From Azophilus sp965220835 (GTDB lineage: Bacteria; Pseudomonadota; Gammaproteobacteria; Pseudomonadales; Azotimanducaceae): a stretch of DNA of 64,000 nucleotides. The position numbers and the translations under genes were made by a program. A model generated the notes under the pieces. It did not search any database. It saw only the letters and a list, made by a program, of their open reading frames with translations, and had not been told where the DNA came from. The stretch is taken from the NCBI GenBank assembly GCA_965220835.1, contig OZ244842.1, positions 2,604,001 to 2,668,000 of the forward strand, written 5' to 3'. Numbering within the stretch: the first letter of the stretch is position 1; each line of letters opens with the position of its first letter. Shown piece after piece: positions 7,142 through 16,165 of the stretch.

Positions 7142-7591
7142 ATGATGTCTGAGTTGAGAGACTACTCGTGGCTTCGCGAGCACACGGCGACGTATTTGAA
7201 GGACCCGGAGCGTGCGCATGACTGGGACGCCACGCCCGTGGGTGGCACTGGGCTCGTGCCGACGCTGCTGCTCACCACGATTGGGCGGCAATCCGGTGAG
7301 CGACGCCCCACGCCCCTGCTCTACCAACCCACCGGCACAGGCTTCATCGTGGTGGCGAGCCGGGGCGGCTCCGATCACCACCCGGCTTGGTACTTGAACC
7401 TGCTCGCCAACGCAGCTTGCGAGGTGCAGGTTGGCCGGTTCGGCTACACGGCCACGGCCCGGGTGCTGAGCTCCGAGGAACGCGGGCCATACTGGGAGAG
7501 AATGGTCCGGTTCTGGCCGGACTATGGAAACTACCAGGCGCGAACCAGCCGGGAGATTCCGGTCGTGATCTTGGATGCCACCATCCGATGA
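7142..7591 (+). CDS. Deazaflavin (F420)-type nitroreductase-family protein (DUF385)
   Basis: A 149-residue split beta-barrel protein of the Ddn/nitroreductase family. Seen in sequence: TTIGRQSGERRPTPLLY near residue 45, ASRGGSDHHPAWYLNLLANAACEVQVG near residue 75, and a final VVILDA strand. Actinobacterial relatives reduce quinones or nitro compounds with F420; many proteobacterial members have no known cofactor, and nothing here shows that F420 is made. Two adjacent ATG codons (7142, 7145) follow a GAGGGG site. The P450 gene starts 12 bp downstream, so the two are likely co-transcribed. Confidence 0.85.
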   Translation: MMSELRDYSWLREHTATYLKDPERAHDWDATPVGGTGLVPTLLLTTIGRQSGERRPTPLLYQPTGTGFIVVASRGGSDHHPAWYLNLLANAACEVQVGRFGYTATARVLSSEERGPYWERMVRFWPDYGNYQARTSREIPVVILDATIR

Positions 7592-7603
7592 GGACTTAGC
7601 CAA

Positions 7604-8806
7604 GTGGAACCCTTCAACCCATTGGATCCGGCCCTAGCGATTAACCCCTATCCCGCTTACGCCAATCTTCGCGAACGCGACCGCGTGCACCTCTCCGCCA
7701 TAGGCGCTCATGTCCTCACGCACTATGAGGACGTGAAGCGGATGCTGAACGACGGCAGCACGTTCCAGCATCAGTACGTCGCGCAGCAGAAGCAACGGGG
7801 CGGTGAGCACGTTGCAGATGAACCCTATTTCGACTACTTCCGGCGCATGATCTTCGTCTCGGACGGCGAACATCACCGACGGTTGCGAAAGCTGGTCGCC
7901 AAAGCCTTCACCCCTCGGCAGCTCACTGACTTGCGCCACAAGGCAGAGCGGATTGCCTCTGAGCTCTATGCCGCGGGCGCAAAGAACGGCGGCATGGATT
8001 TCGTCGCCGAGTTCGCACTGCCCTTTCCGCTAAGGGTCATCGGCAGCATGTTGGGCATACCGGATGCCGACCATGTGGAGATCGGCGAGCACGCCACCGC
8101 GTTGAATCCGGTGCTTGAGTTCCTGCCCATGACGCCGGATGTGCTGGCCCGCGCCAACCAAGCGGTTGAAGTGCTTGCTGAGTACTTCGTGAACCTTGCT
8201 GAGGAACGGCGAAAAAACCCAACCGAGGATCTGTTCTCCGCCTTGGTCCATGCCACGGAAGACGGCGACGCGCTGTCAAACGAGGAGTTGATCGCCAATG
8301 CGATTCTTCTTTACGTCGCTGGGCACGAGACCACTGCTGGCGGCACGTCACTGGCTCTGCATTCGCTGCACAACAATCCAGACCAGCTCACCTATCTGAA
8401 ACAAGACCCGAGTTCTATTCCCGGCGCCATCGATGAACTTCTGCGATACGACACGCCCGGGCAAGGGACGGCTCGGGTGATCATGCAGGACACTTCGTTT
8501 GGCGATCACAAGCTTGAGCCCGGAAGCGTCGTGCTGGGCTATATCGGCGCGGCAAACAGGGATCCACGCATCTTCGATTCGCCCGATGCACTGGACTTCC
8601 AGCGAGATCTCACCAGGACAAGGCCGCTGACTTTCGGTGGCGGCGCCCATTTGTGCGTCGGGCGCAATCTGGCCCGGCAGGAATTCGAGATCGCATTCAA
8701 AACGCTGCTCACCGAGCATCCGTCCGTACGGGTTATCGAGGAGGGATGCGTGTTCAGGGACACGCCGCTCATGCGGGGGCTCAAGGAGCTGCCGATTGAG
8801 TGGTGA
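7604..8806 (+). CDS. Cytochrome P450
   Basis: A soluble bacterial-type P450 of 400 residues that would hydroxylate an unknown small molecule using O2 and electrons from a ferredoxin system. The I-helix oxygen-activation motif AGHETTAGG is near residue 233, the K-helix ExxR is ELLR near 273, and the haem-ligand loop is FGGGAHLCVGRNLAR with Cys near 347. The GTG start follows GAGGA. There is no ferredoxin or ferredoxin reductase gene next to it. It converges on the TonB receptor gene, with 12 bp between stop codons. Confidence 0.95.
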   Translation: MEPFNPLDPALAINPYPAYANLRERDRVHLSAIGAHVLTHYEDVKRMLNDGSTFQHQYVAQQKQRGGEHVADEPYFDYFRRMIFVSDGEHHRRLRKLVAKAFTPRQLTDLRHKAERIASELYAAGAKNGGMDFVAEFALPFPLRVIGSMLGIPDADHVEIGEHATALNPVLEFLPMTPDVLARANQAVEVLAEYFVNLAEERRKNPTEDLFSALVHATEDGDALSNEELIANAILLYVAGHETTAGGTSLALHSLHNNPDQLTYLKQDPSSIPGAIDELLRYDTPGQGTARVIMQDTSFGDHKLEPGSVVLGYIGAANRDPRIFDSPDALDFQRDLTRTRPLTFGGGAHLCVGRNLARQEFEIAFKTLLTEHPSVRVIEEGCVFRDTPLMRGLKELPIEW

Positions 8807-8818
8807 AGCGCCGCCCCA

Positions 8819-11254
8819 TCAAAGCCGATAGGTCGCCTGCAGCCAGATCTGCCGGCCGCGCAGCACGCGGCCGATGGTGTCGGCGTAGCCAAGAGCCGGG
8901 TCGCCTGCAGGCAGGCCCTGGCCGCAGACCTCGCCGCAGAGTGGACGGTCGAAGCGGCCCGCGCTAACGAGGTTGTCGAACAGGTTGCGGCCGATTAGCG
9001 TCAACTCCCAGTGGTCATCCGGTGAGGTGACCCGCAGGCTGCCGTCGAGAATGGTGTAGCTCGGTTCGCGGCTGTCCGGTATGCCTTCCAAGCTGTTGCT
9101 GTAGGCGCCGGAGTGGCGGGCATCCAGGTCCAAGGTGGCGCGCCAGCCCGAGCCGCCAAGTTCCGTTGCGTAGGTGAAGCCCAGTGTGGCGGACCACTTG
9201 GGCGCCACCGGCACGCGGGAGCCGCCCACATCCTGGGACGTGTAGCGCCCGGTGGCGGGATTGAATCCCTGGTTGCAACCGGCCTCGATGGACTGGCCGC
9301 CGTAGCAGCTGGTGAGGAAGTCGTCGTACTTGGCGTTGTTCAGGTTCAGGAAGCCCCGCAGCGTCACATCCGCACTCGGTGCCCAAGCCATCTCGATTTC
9401 CACGCCATCCGTCGAGGCTGCGGCGACGTTCTGAATGCGAAACTGGGTGGTCTCGGTGTCCAAGGTGGATAGCTGCAACTCGTCGTAGTCGAAGAAGTAG
9501 GCCGTGGCGTTCAGCCGCACGGAGCCGTCCAGCCATTGGGACTTCAGGCCGAATTCGAACCCGTCGGCCTTTTCGCTCTCGAAGCGAATGTTCTGCAGAA
9601 CCTGTTCAACCGGGCCGGGCGCCAAGGTGTGGCTGGCATCGAAACCGCCGGACTTAAAGCCTTCTCGATAGGCGCCGAACAGCATCAAACGCTCGTTGGG
9701 CGTGAAGGTGAGCGTGATCTGCGGAGAGGTGTCGTCGTCCTTGAACACGCCTTCCAGCGTCTGCGAGGAGAGTATGCCGGGCAGAAACACGTCAAACACC
9801 TCGTGCAGATGCGGCACCGTGAAGAGGAAGTTCCGCTGCTCGTCCGTGTACCGGGCACCGCCAGCCAGCTCCAGCCGGTCGGTGATGTCCCAAATCAACT
9901 CGCCGAAGACGGACCAGGATTCGCTGCCCTGGTCAGCCACCTTGTCCCAGGTCCACTGCCGGCCGTTGCGGCTGTCCGGCGGCAGGGGCGCGATTCGGGC
10001 CGAGTTGCGGAAGTAGAGGTCCTTGTCGGTGTACAGAAAGCCGCCAAGGAAGTTGAGGGCGCCGTCCAACTGGGTCTGCACCCGGACCTCTTGGCTGAAG
10101 CTGTCGTGATCCGTGCGCTCGAAGAAGGGCACCTGGGCGTCCGTGGCGAAGGTTGCGTTGTCCAGAAGGTCGGAATCATAGTGCGCGAAGCCGGTGACTG
10201 AGGAGATCACCGCCGGGCCCAGGTCGTAATCGAGCCGCAACGACACGCGCCAGGCATCGTACTCGTTGAAGGTGTCGCCGTTGCCAAACTCGTCCGGTTC
10301 CCCCGCCATCATCCCGGCCGGAATGTTGCTTTTGCTGTTGATGTGGTTGGCCTCGCAATCGGTGCCCGGTGAGGGCACGCCGAACACGTCCCGCGCCTGG
10401 CCATTGGGGCCGTTGCACTTGACGATCTGGTCGTGAAAGATCGGCCCGGCATCCTCGGTTGACGTCAGGCTCGACTTGAATTTCGCAGTGAACCGATCAT
10501 TGGGTGTCCACAGCGCCGTGAACCGAGCCATGCGATCCTTGAGCTTCGGCATTTCGTCATTGCTGCCCGCCCCCGGTATGTTGAACCCGAAAATGGGGTC
10601 GACTTGCGGTTGGGCGTCATTCTTGATCCAGCCGTCGGTCTGTTCGGTGTAGCGCCCGGCAAGGCGAATCGCAAAGGTGTCCGAAAGGGACGCCGATACG
10701 CCCGCTTCAGCCAAGTATTCCGCGGCATCAAACTCATAGCCCGCCTTGAAGTGGGCTTCCGGCTCGGCGCCGGGCACCGGGTCCCGCGTGCGCAGGATGA
10801 TGAGCCCGGAGGTGTTGTTCTTGCCGAAATAGAGCGCCTGCGGGCCCTTCAGCACCTCCACTTGCTCAAGATCGACCATGCCGCCCTGCACCCAGCGGCC
10901 CCGCTCAAAGTGGAGGTCGTCAATGAGCAGGCCGACTGCGGAGGAAAAGCCCGCGCTCGATGAGCCAGTGCCGATGCCGCGCAAGGTCACCGTGGCCGTG
11001 CCCCCGGAGGAGCCGTAGCTGACATACAGGTTGGGCACCAGGTCGGAAAGTTGGTCCAGGTTGTTGAGCGCCAAGCGCTCGATCTCCTCACCGGAAACGG
11101 CCGTTAACGTCACCGGCGCCTCCTGCAGGGATTCGGCCCGTTGGCGGGCGGTTACCACAATCTCCTCGATGACGCCGGTGGCGGCGGCAACGGGCATGAC
11201 GGTGGCGGATGCTACGAACAGCCCCACTAACAGGGCGGGAATGCGAATACCCAT
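8819..11254 (-). CDS. TonB-dependent outer-membrane receptor
   Basis: An 811-residue outer-membrane transporter. A signal peptide of about 24 residues ends at AAA, followed by the TonB box region EEIVVTARQR, the plug domain (LRGIGTG near 95, VEVLKGPQALYFGKN near 140) and a 22-strand beta-barrel ending in an aromatic/basic strand (WLQATYRL) that targets the barrel assembly machinery. Sequence resembles the large IPR-type receptors abundant in sphingomonads and marine gammaproteobacteria that import siderophores, sugars or aromatic compounds; the ligand is unknown. ATG 11254 has a GGAGGAG site. It stands alone with no neighbouring siderophore genes. Confidence 0.94.
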   Translation of the reverse strand: MGIRIPALLVGLFVASATVMPVAAATGVIEEIVVTARQRAESLQEAPVTLTAVSGEEIERLALNNLDQLSDLVPNLYVSYGSSGGTATVTLRGIGTGSSSAGFSSAVGLLIDDLHFERGRWVQGGMVDLEQVEVLKGPQALYFGKNNTSGLIILRTRDPVPGAEPEAHFKAGYEFDAAEYLAEAGVSASLSDTFAIRLAGRYTEQTDGWIKNDAQPQVDPIFGFNIPGAGSNDEMPKLKDRMARFTALWTPNDRFTAKFKSSLTSTEDAGPIFHDQIVKCNGPNGQARDVFGVPSPGTDCEANHINSKSNIPAGMMAGEPDEFGNGDTFNEYDAWRVSLRLDYDLGPAVISSVTGFAHYDSDLLDNATFATDAQVPFFERTDHDSFSQEVRVQTQLDGALNFLGGFLYTDKDLYFRNSARIAPLPPDSRNGRQWTWDKVADQGSESWSVFGELIWDITDRLELAGGARYTDEQRNFLFTVPHLHEVFDVFLPGILSSQTLEGVFKDDDTSPQITLTFTPNERLMLFGAYREGFKSGGFDASHTLAPGPVEQVLQNIRFESEKADGFEFGLKSQWLDGSVRLNATAYFFDYDELQLSTLDTETTQFRIQNVAAASTDGVEIEMAWAPSADVTLRGFLNLNNAKYDDFLTSCYGGQSIEAGCNQGFNPATGRYTSQDVGGSRVPVAPKWSATLGFTYATELGGSGWRATLDLDARHSGAYSNSLEGIPDSREPSYTILDGSLRVTSPDDHWELTLIGRNLFDNLVSAGRFDRPLCGEVCGQGLPAGDPALGYADTIGRVLRGRQIWLQATYRL

Positions 11255-11746
11255 TTGCTTGATCTCCTCCCAAGTGAACGCGGTGCCGGCACCGCCGGGA
11301 GGCGTGCTGGCGCTCCGACCCCAAGATAGCTCATGGTGCGGTCGATGTACGCCCTCAACTTACACGAGAGCTTGGCAGCGGGGCAACCAAGCTTCGGTTG
11401 CCGGAGCCAGCGCCGGCTAAGCTAACTTCGCTGGCGCGGCTGGCCAACCTCCCCCCGCAGGCTTGGCATCGGCGTTTCGGGTTCGTAGTCGGCGGTTTGC
11501 TAGTCGGTAGCAAGGCACCAAGCGTTGGCCTCCGAAGCCAGCCTCCTTGGCAAGCCGGGTTGGGGTTAGGAATCGAAGCAGGGGCTGGGCATCGTGAGGC
11601 GTTGGGTGCCTCCGTGCCTCCGAGGATCGAGATCGCGGCGCCCCGGGATGCTGTGGGCGCCTCCTCGCTCAGTTTTGTCATGCGGACAGCCAGAACCGGA
11701 TTCGGGGCATGGGGAGGTGCGCGAACGCGTCGTACCCCACTGCACA
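11255..11746. other. 492-bp intergenic region without a recognised gene
   Basis: Frames open on both strands give low-complexity Pro/Arg/Ala-rich peptides with no family. The stretch contains inverted repeats, for example GCAACC/GGTTGC at about 11382-11400 and GCCAGCG/CGCTGGC at about 11405-11440. It must hold the promoter of the TonB receptor gene, probably in its left part, and lies downstream of the DUF4139 gene. Confidence 0.4.
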
Positions 11747-13375
11747 TCAGCGTAGCCAGTGGTCTCCAACAAGTGCTGTGCCGGTCGGGTAGTTCACTTC
11801 GTATTGGTGAAGGATTCGCCAGCGTTCGCCAGGGCCGAGCGCCTTGCGCCAGACCACGACGCCGGGGCGGTCCTCCAAGTCCTGCTCATCCGCCCGGGTG
11901 GCGCTGCGGGGAATCGAGACCTTGATGCGTTCGTCCCGCGGCACGGGATAGAAATCAACCACCTCTAGGTCGATTGGATGCGCGTGGCGGTTGGCGAAGT
12001 CGAACAGGAAATCGGCCAGCCGCGTGTTCCGGGCGTTCAGCAGGCCGCCGCGACCCTTCTCACCGCCCTGATCGACGACGGTTACCTCCACCTGCCGGTC
12101 CGGCCCCATGGGAAGGGCGGCCTCGCTCTGCGGCAGCAGATCCGGCAATTCAGCAACGCCGGCAAAGGTGCCGTCCACGAAAACGCGCATCGGCCCTGCG
12201 AACAGCGGGGTCTCGCCCTCGTTTGTGACTCTCGCAGTCAGGAATGCGCGAGGGTCCTGTCTCGGCGTGACCCGTGTCACCAGCGAGACCCCAAAGCGAT
12301 ATGCCCCGAGCGGCACCGTCTGTTCCTGATCGGTGCTGTTGATCACGTCCGTGCGATCACTGGCGCGGAAAACCACTGCGTAGCGGTTCCAAGCTTCACG
12401 CTCGTCCCTAACTTGGATATCTGCCACTTCGCTACCGAATTCAAACAAGCGCGGATCCAAAGGCGCTTGTCTCCTAGCATAAGCTACTGCCGGGTCCTCC
12501 AAGTCCAAGAACCTAGTTTCCTGATCAGGCGCCTGTATGCTTTCATCTAGTTCGAAGGTGGAAAACCGGAGTTGCACATCCCGCCACTCCTCGCCGGTCG
12601 TTTGAACCACCTGCGCCTGGTGCAACAGCCGCAATTGGGAAGCGGCCGAATCCAGATACGCGGAATAGGAAGGTTCCCACTCGGCCGACCACTGCCAGTA
12701 ACTGACCCGCAGCGTGGTTTCGATCGCGGTCTCCGAAACCAGCGACAGCCTCAACGACGCCGAGTCGGCACTCTGCCGGCGCTTGCTATCGAGCTCCCGC
12801 TGCAGCACCGAGAGGTCTTTCTGCCGCTCCCGCTTGAGCTGGCGGGAAGCGCGCATCTCGCCCATCACGGCGCCAGCACCGCTGCCGACAGCATCCACGG
12901 CTTGCTGCCAGGAAGCAACGTCAGCTCGCCCCGACGCCGCTTCGCTGCGCTCCTTGCTTGCGTGTTCCTGAGCGAGCGCCTCAAGAAACTTAAGCTGCAG
13001 TTCGGCAGCGGCAATGCGGTCGTCAATCTCCTGGATGGCATCCTCCACTTCCGTCTTGGCGGCCTCCAGACGCCGGACTTCCGCATCGTAGGCGTCGCGC
13101 TGCTCCTGCACGTCCAGCTGCACGAACCGAACTTCAACCCTCGCATCCTCCGCCCCGGCCGTCACCCCGTCCAATTCGATGTCACCGGGGAAGCCCTCCA
13201 GAGTGACAACGCTGGCGCCCTCGGCAAGCGAAACGGGGACAACACGAGTGACCTCCGCCCCGGAGGGATAAACGGTGACCGAGTCGATTCGGGATTCGAG
13301 CGCGTGTGCGGACGCTGCGCCAAAAACAGCCGCCGTCAACAGCGCGATGGTGACGGCCCCGATTTTGGCCTTCAT
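11747..13375 (-). CDS. DUF4139 / mucoidy-inhibitor-A-like exported protein
   Basis: A 542-residue protein with a signal peptide ending at AHA, an N-terminal DUF4140 segment (VTVYPSGAEVTRV near residue 35), a long coiled coil of roughly residues 95-215, and the C-terminal beta-rich DUF4139 domain. Relatives in fungi and bacteria are named MuiA but have no proven biochemical role; they are predicted periplasmic or cell-surface proteins. ATG 13375 was preferred over upstream starts because it precedes the signal peptide and has a GGAG site. It is monocistronic and divergent from the restriction-modification island. Confidence 0.88.
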   Translation of the reverse strand: MKAKIGAVTIALLTAAVFGAASAHALESRIDSVTVYPSGAEVTRVVPVSLAEGASVVTLEGFPGDIELDGVTAGAEDARVEVRFVQLDVQEQRDAYDAEVRRLEAAKTEVEDAIQEIDDRIAAAELQLKFLEALAQEHASKERSEAASGRADVASWQQAVDAVGSGAGAVMGEMRASRQLKRERQKDLSVLQRELDSKRRQSADSASLRLSLVSETAIETTLRVSYWQWSAEWEPSYSAYLDSAASQLRLLHQAQVVQTTGEEWRDVQLRFSTFELDESIQAPDQETRFLDLEDPAVAYARRQAPLDPRLFEFGSEVADIQVRDEREAWNRYAVVFRASDRTDVINSTDQEQTVPLGAYRFGVSLVTRVTPRQDPRAFLTARVTNEGETPLFAGPMRVFVDGTFAGVAELPDLLPQSEAALPMGPDRQVEVTVVDQGGEKGRGGLLNARNTRLADFLFDFANRHAHPIDLEVVDFYPVPRDERIKVSIPRSATRADEQDLEDRPGVVVWRKALGPGERWRILHQYEVNYPTGTALVGDHWLR

Positions 13376-13618
13376 GCTGGCTGACTCCGTCGCAATGATG
13401 TGTCTGGCTGCGTGCGCTTCATGGTCGCTACGGCGTGAAAGTGTGCCCGAGGCCAACAAGTTGGCAGGTTACCAGCGGGTTCGCCGTCACGCCACTTGCC
13501 GGAATCACCGGCTGGGGCAGGCGGTTGGGCCGGCAATAGTCGTTCTGGCTTGGTTCCAAGCGTGATTCTCCCGGGGCGGGCGCAGTCCCAGTTAACCAGC
13601 CGATGCAAGCGGGCGAGG

Positions 13619-13647
13619 TTGAGTCTTCACAGCAGCGCCAGTACAGT
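13619..13647 (+). promoter_or_regulatory. Candidate sigma-70 promoter of the hsd operon
   Basis: TTGAGT at 13619-13624 and TACAGT at 13642-13647 are separated by 17 bp, about 70 bp upstream of hsdM. Confidence 0.45.
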
Positions 13648-13717
13648 GAGGCACGCTCTACGATCTCCAAACCCTTGGCGACGACACGAAATCGCCCATC
13701 GCCAGCCCGGAACACTG

Positions 13718-16165
13718 ATGGCCCTCAAGAAATCGCAACTCTATTCCTCGCTGTGGCAAAGCTGCGACGAACTGCGCGGCGGCATGGACGCCTCCCAGTA
13801 CAAAGACTACGTGCTGACGCTGCTGTTCATGAAGTACGTCTCGGACAAGCATGCCGGCGACCCGGACGCGCTTATCGAAGTGCCCGCAGGCGGCGGCTTC
13901 GCCGACATGGCCAGGCTCAAGGGCGACAAGGAGATTGGCGACAAAATTAACAAGATCATCGGCCGCTTCGCCGAAGCCAACGACCTAAAGGGAGTTGTCG
14001 ACCAAGCCGACTTCAACGACGAAAGCAAGCTTGGCGCCGGCAAGGAAATGCAAGACCGGCTCTCCAAGCTCGTTGCGATTTTCGAAGGGCTCGATTTCCG
14101 CTCCAACCGCGCCGGCGGTGACGATCTGCTCGGTGACGCATACGAATACCTGATGCGCCACTTCGCCACGGAATCCGGCAAGAGCAAAGGCCAGTTCTAC
14201 ACCCCGGCGGAAGTTTCCCGAATCATGGCCCGAGTTGTGGGAATCGACGCCGAAACCCGCCAGGATCAAACCATCTACGACCCCACCTGCGGCTCGGGTT
14301 CCCTGCTGCTGAAGGCCGCCGACGAAGCGCCCCGCGGCATGACCATTTACGGGCAGGAAATGGACAACGCCACTTGGTCGCTGGCGCGCATGAACCTAAT
14401 ACTCCACGGCCACGAGACGGCCGAAGTCTGGCGCGGCAACACCCTCGCTGCCCCATACTTTAAGAACCCGGACGACAGTCTGAAAACTTTCGATTTCGCC
14501 GTCGCCAATCCGCCATTCTCCGCAAAGTCTTGGTCCAATGGCTTGGACCCTGAAAACGATGAGTTCCGGCGTTTCGCCTACGGCGTACCCCCGGCCAAGA
14601 ATGGTGATTACGCCTTCCTGCTGCACCTGATCACATCGCTCAAGAGCCGCGGCAAGGGTGCCATCATTCTGCCTCACGGCGTGCTGTTCCGCGGCAACCG
14701 AGAAGCCGATATCCGTCGCAAGCTCATTGAGCGTGGGTACATCAAGGGCATCATCGGCTTGCCCGCCAACCTGTTCTACGGGACTGGCATCCCGGCGTGC
14801 ATCCTGGTCATCGATAAGGAGCAAGCCGCCACCCGCAAGGGCATCTTCATGATTGACGCGAGCCGTGGATTCACCAAGAACGGCGCCAAGAACCGCCTTC
14901 GCGAACAGGACATTCACCGCATAGTGGACGTATTCGAGAGGCAAAGCGATGAGCCGGGTTATGCGCGAATGGTGCCCACCGAAGAGATCGCGGCATCCGC
15001 GAATGATTACAACCTCAACATCCCCCGTTATATAGACTCCAGCGACCCGGAAGACCTGCACGACTTGGACGCGCACCTGCGCGGCGGTATCCCCAACTGT
15101 GACATCGATGCGTTCGGCGAATATTGGGACGTGTTTCCGTCACTGCGGCAAACCTTGTTCAAAGACAATTGCCGCACGGGGTACAGTGATCCCCTTCTTG
15201 AAGCGCGGCAGGTTAGATCCGCCATCGAGGAACACGCCGAGTTCAAAACCTATCGAGCAAGAGTTGGCGAGGTGCTCAATGCTTGGCTTCGGAGGCACAC
15301 GCAAAACTTGCGCGAAATCGACTCCTACACCGATCCGGCTTGGCTAATCGACAGCCTCGCCGAAGACCTGCTCAAATGCTTCGCAAGTCTGCCATTGATC
15401 AACCCATACGACGTGTATCAGCGCTTGATGGACTACTGGAGCGAGACTATGCAGGACGACGTGCATCTGATCATCACCGATGATTGGTGTGCCGCCGCCC
15501 AGCCGCGCGGGATCATCGAGGACAAGCAAAAGAAGATCAAGGAAACGCCGGATTTGACCGTCAATCGCAGGAAGTACAAGCTCGACATGCTGCCGCCACA
15601 CTTGGTCATTGCCCGCCACTTCGAGGCCGAACAACAGACCATCGAAGAGCAACGCATCGCGCATAAATCGGCCGCGCGGGCGCTGGAGGAGTACGTCGAG
15701 GAACACGGCGACGAAGGCGGCCTGCTGGAAGACGGATTGAACGACAAGGGCAAGGCGACCAAGGCCAGCGTGCAAAGTCGGCTGAAGGCCATCAGGCAAG
15801 CCGGTTGTGCGGAAGACGACGAAGAACGCGATGTGCTTGAGCGCTGCCGCGACTTGCTTGCGGCGGAAGCCGGCGCAAACAAGGCGACCAAAGGCGCTCA
15901 GGCCGCGCTGGATCAGCGGGTATTGTCCCTGTACACCAACTTGACCGAAATCCAGATCAAAACACTGGTCGTGGAGGACAAATGGCTCGCCAGCGTCGTC
16001 GCCACCATCCAAGCCGAAGTGCAACGCCTGTCCCAACAGCTTGCCTCCCGAATCCAGGCGCTCGAGGAACGTTACTCAGACCCGCTGCCAGAACTGGAGA
16101 ACCGCGTAGCCGAATACAGCGCCAAAGTAGCGGAACACCTGCGGCGCATGGGGCTGCCGGCATGA
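13718..16165 (+). CDS. hsdM: Type I restriction-modification methyltransferase subunit HsdM
   Basis: An 815-residue N6-adenine DNA methyltransferase subunit that, with HsdS, modifies the host recognition site. The N-terminal helical HsdM domain opens with LYSSLWQSCDELRGG. The SAM-binding motif I is DPTCGSGSLLL near residue 190 and the catalytic NPPF is in VANPPFSAKSW near 265. After about residue 480 there is a long charged, coiled-coil extension that makes this subunit longer than the classic HsdM of about 500-530 residues; such extensions occur in one HsdM branch. ATG 13718 matches family starts. Its stop overlaps the AlbA_2 gene by 4 bp, showing one operon with hsdS and hsdR. Confidence 0.95.
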   Translation: MALKKSQLYSSLWQSCDELRGGMDASQYKDYVLTLLFMKYVSDKHAGDPDALIEVPAGGGFADMARLKGDKEIGDKINKIIGRFAEANDLKGVVDQADFNDESKLGAGKEMQDRLSKLVAIFEGLDFRSNRAGGDDLLGDAYEYLMRHFATESGKSKGQFYTPAEVSRIMARVVGIDAETRQDQTIYDPTCGSGSLLLKAADEAPRGMTIYGQEMDNATWSLARMNLILHGHETAEVWRGNTLAAPYFKNPDDSLKTFDFAVANPPFSAKSWSNGLDPENDEFRRFAYGVPPAKNGDYAFLLHLITSLKSRGKGAIILPHGVLFRGNREADIRRKLIERGYIKGIIGLPANLFYGTGIPACILVIDKEQAATRKGIFMIDASRGFTKNGAKNRLREQDIHRIVDVFERQSDEPGYARMVPTEEIAASANDYNLNIPRYIDSSDPEDLHDLDAHLRGGIPNCDIDAFGEYWDVFPSLRQTLFKDNCRTGYSDPLLEARQVRSAIEEHAEFKTYRARVGEVLNAWLRRHTQNLREIDSYTDPAWLIDSLAEDLLKCFASLPLINPYDVYQRLMDYWSETMQDDVHLIITDDWCAAAQPRGIIEDKQKKIKETPDLTVNRRKYKLDMLPPHLVIARHFEAEQQTIEEQRIAHKSAARALEEYVEEHGDEGGLLEDGLNDKGKATKASVQSRLKAIRQAGCAEDDEERDVLERCRDLLAAEAGANKATKGAQAALDQRVLSLYTNLTEIQIKTLVVEDKWLASVVATIQAEVQRLSQQLASRIQALEERYSDPLPELENRVAEYSAKVAEHLRRMGLPA

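Noticed and set aside
11398..11925. Plus-strand gene between the TonB receptor and DUF4139 genes
   Set aside because: Low-complexity peptide, no family, and it overlaps the end of the DUF4139 gene.
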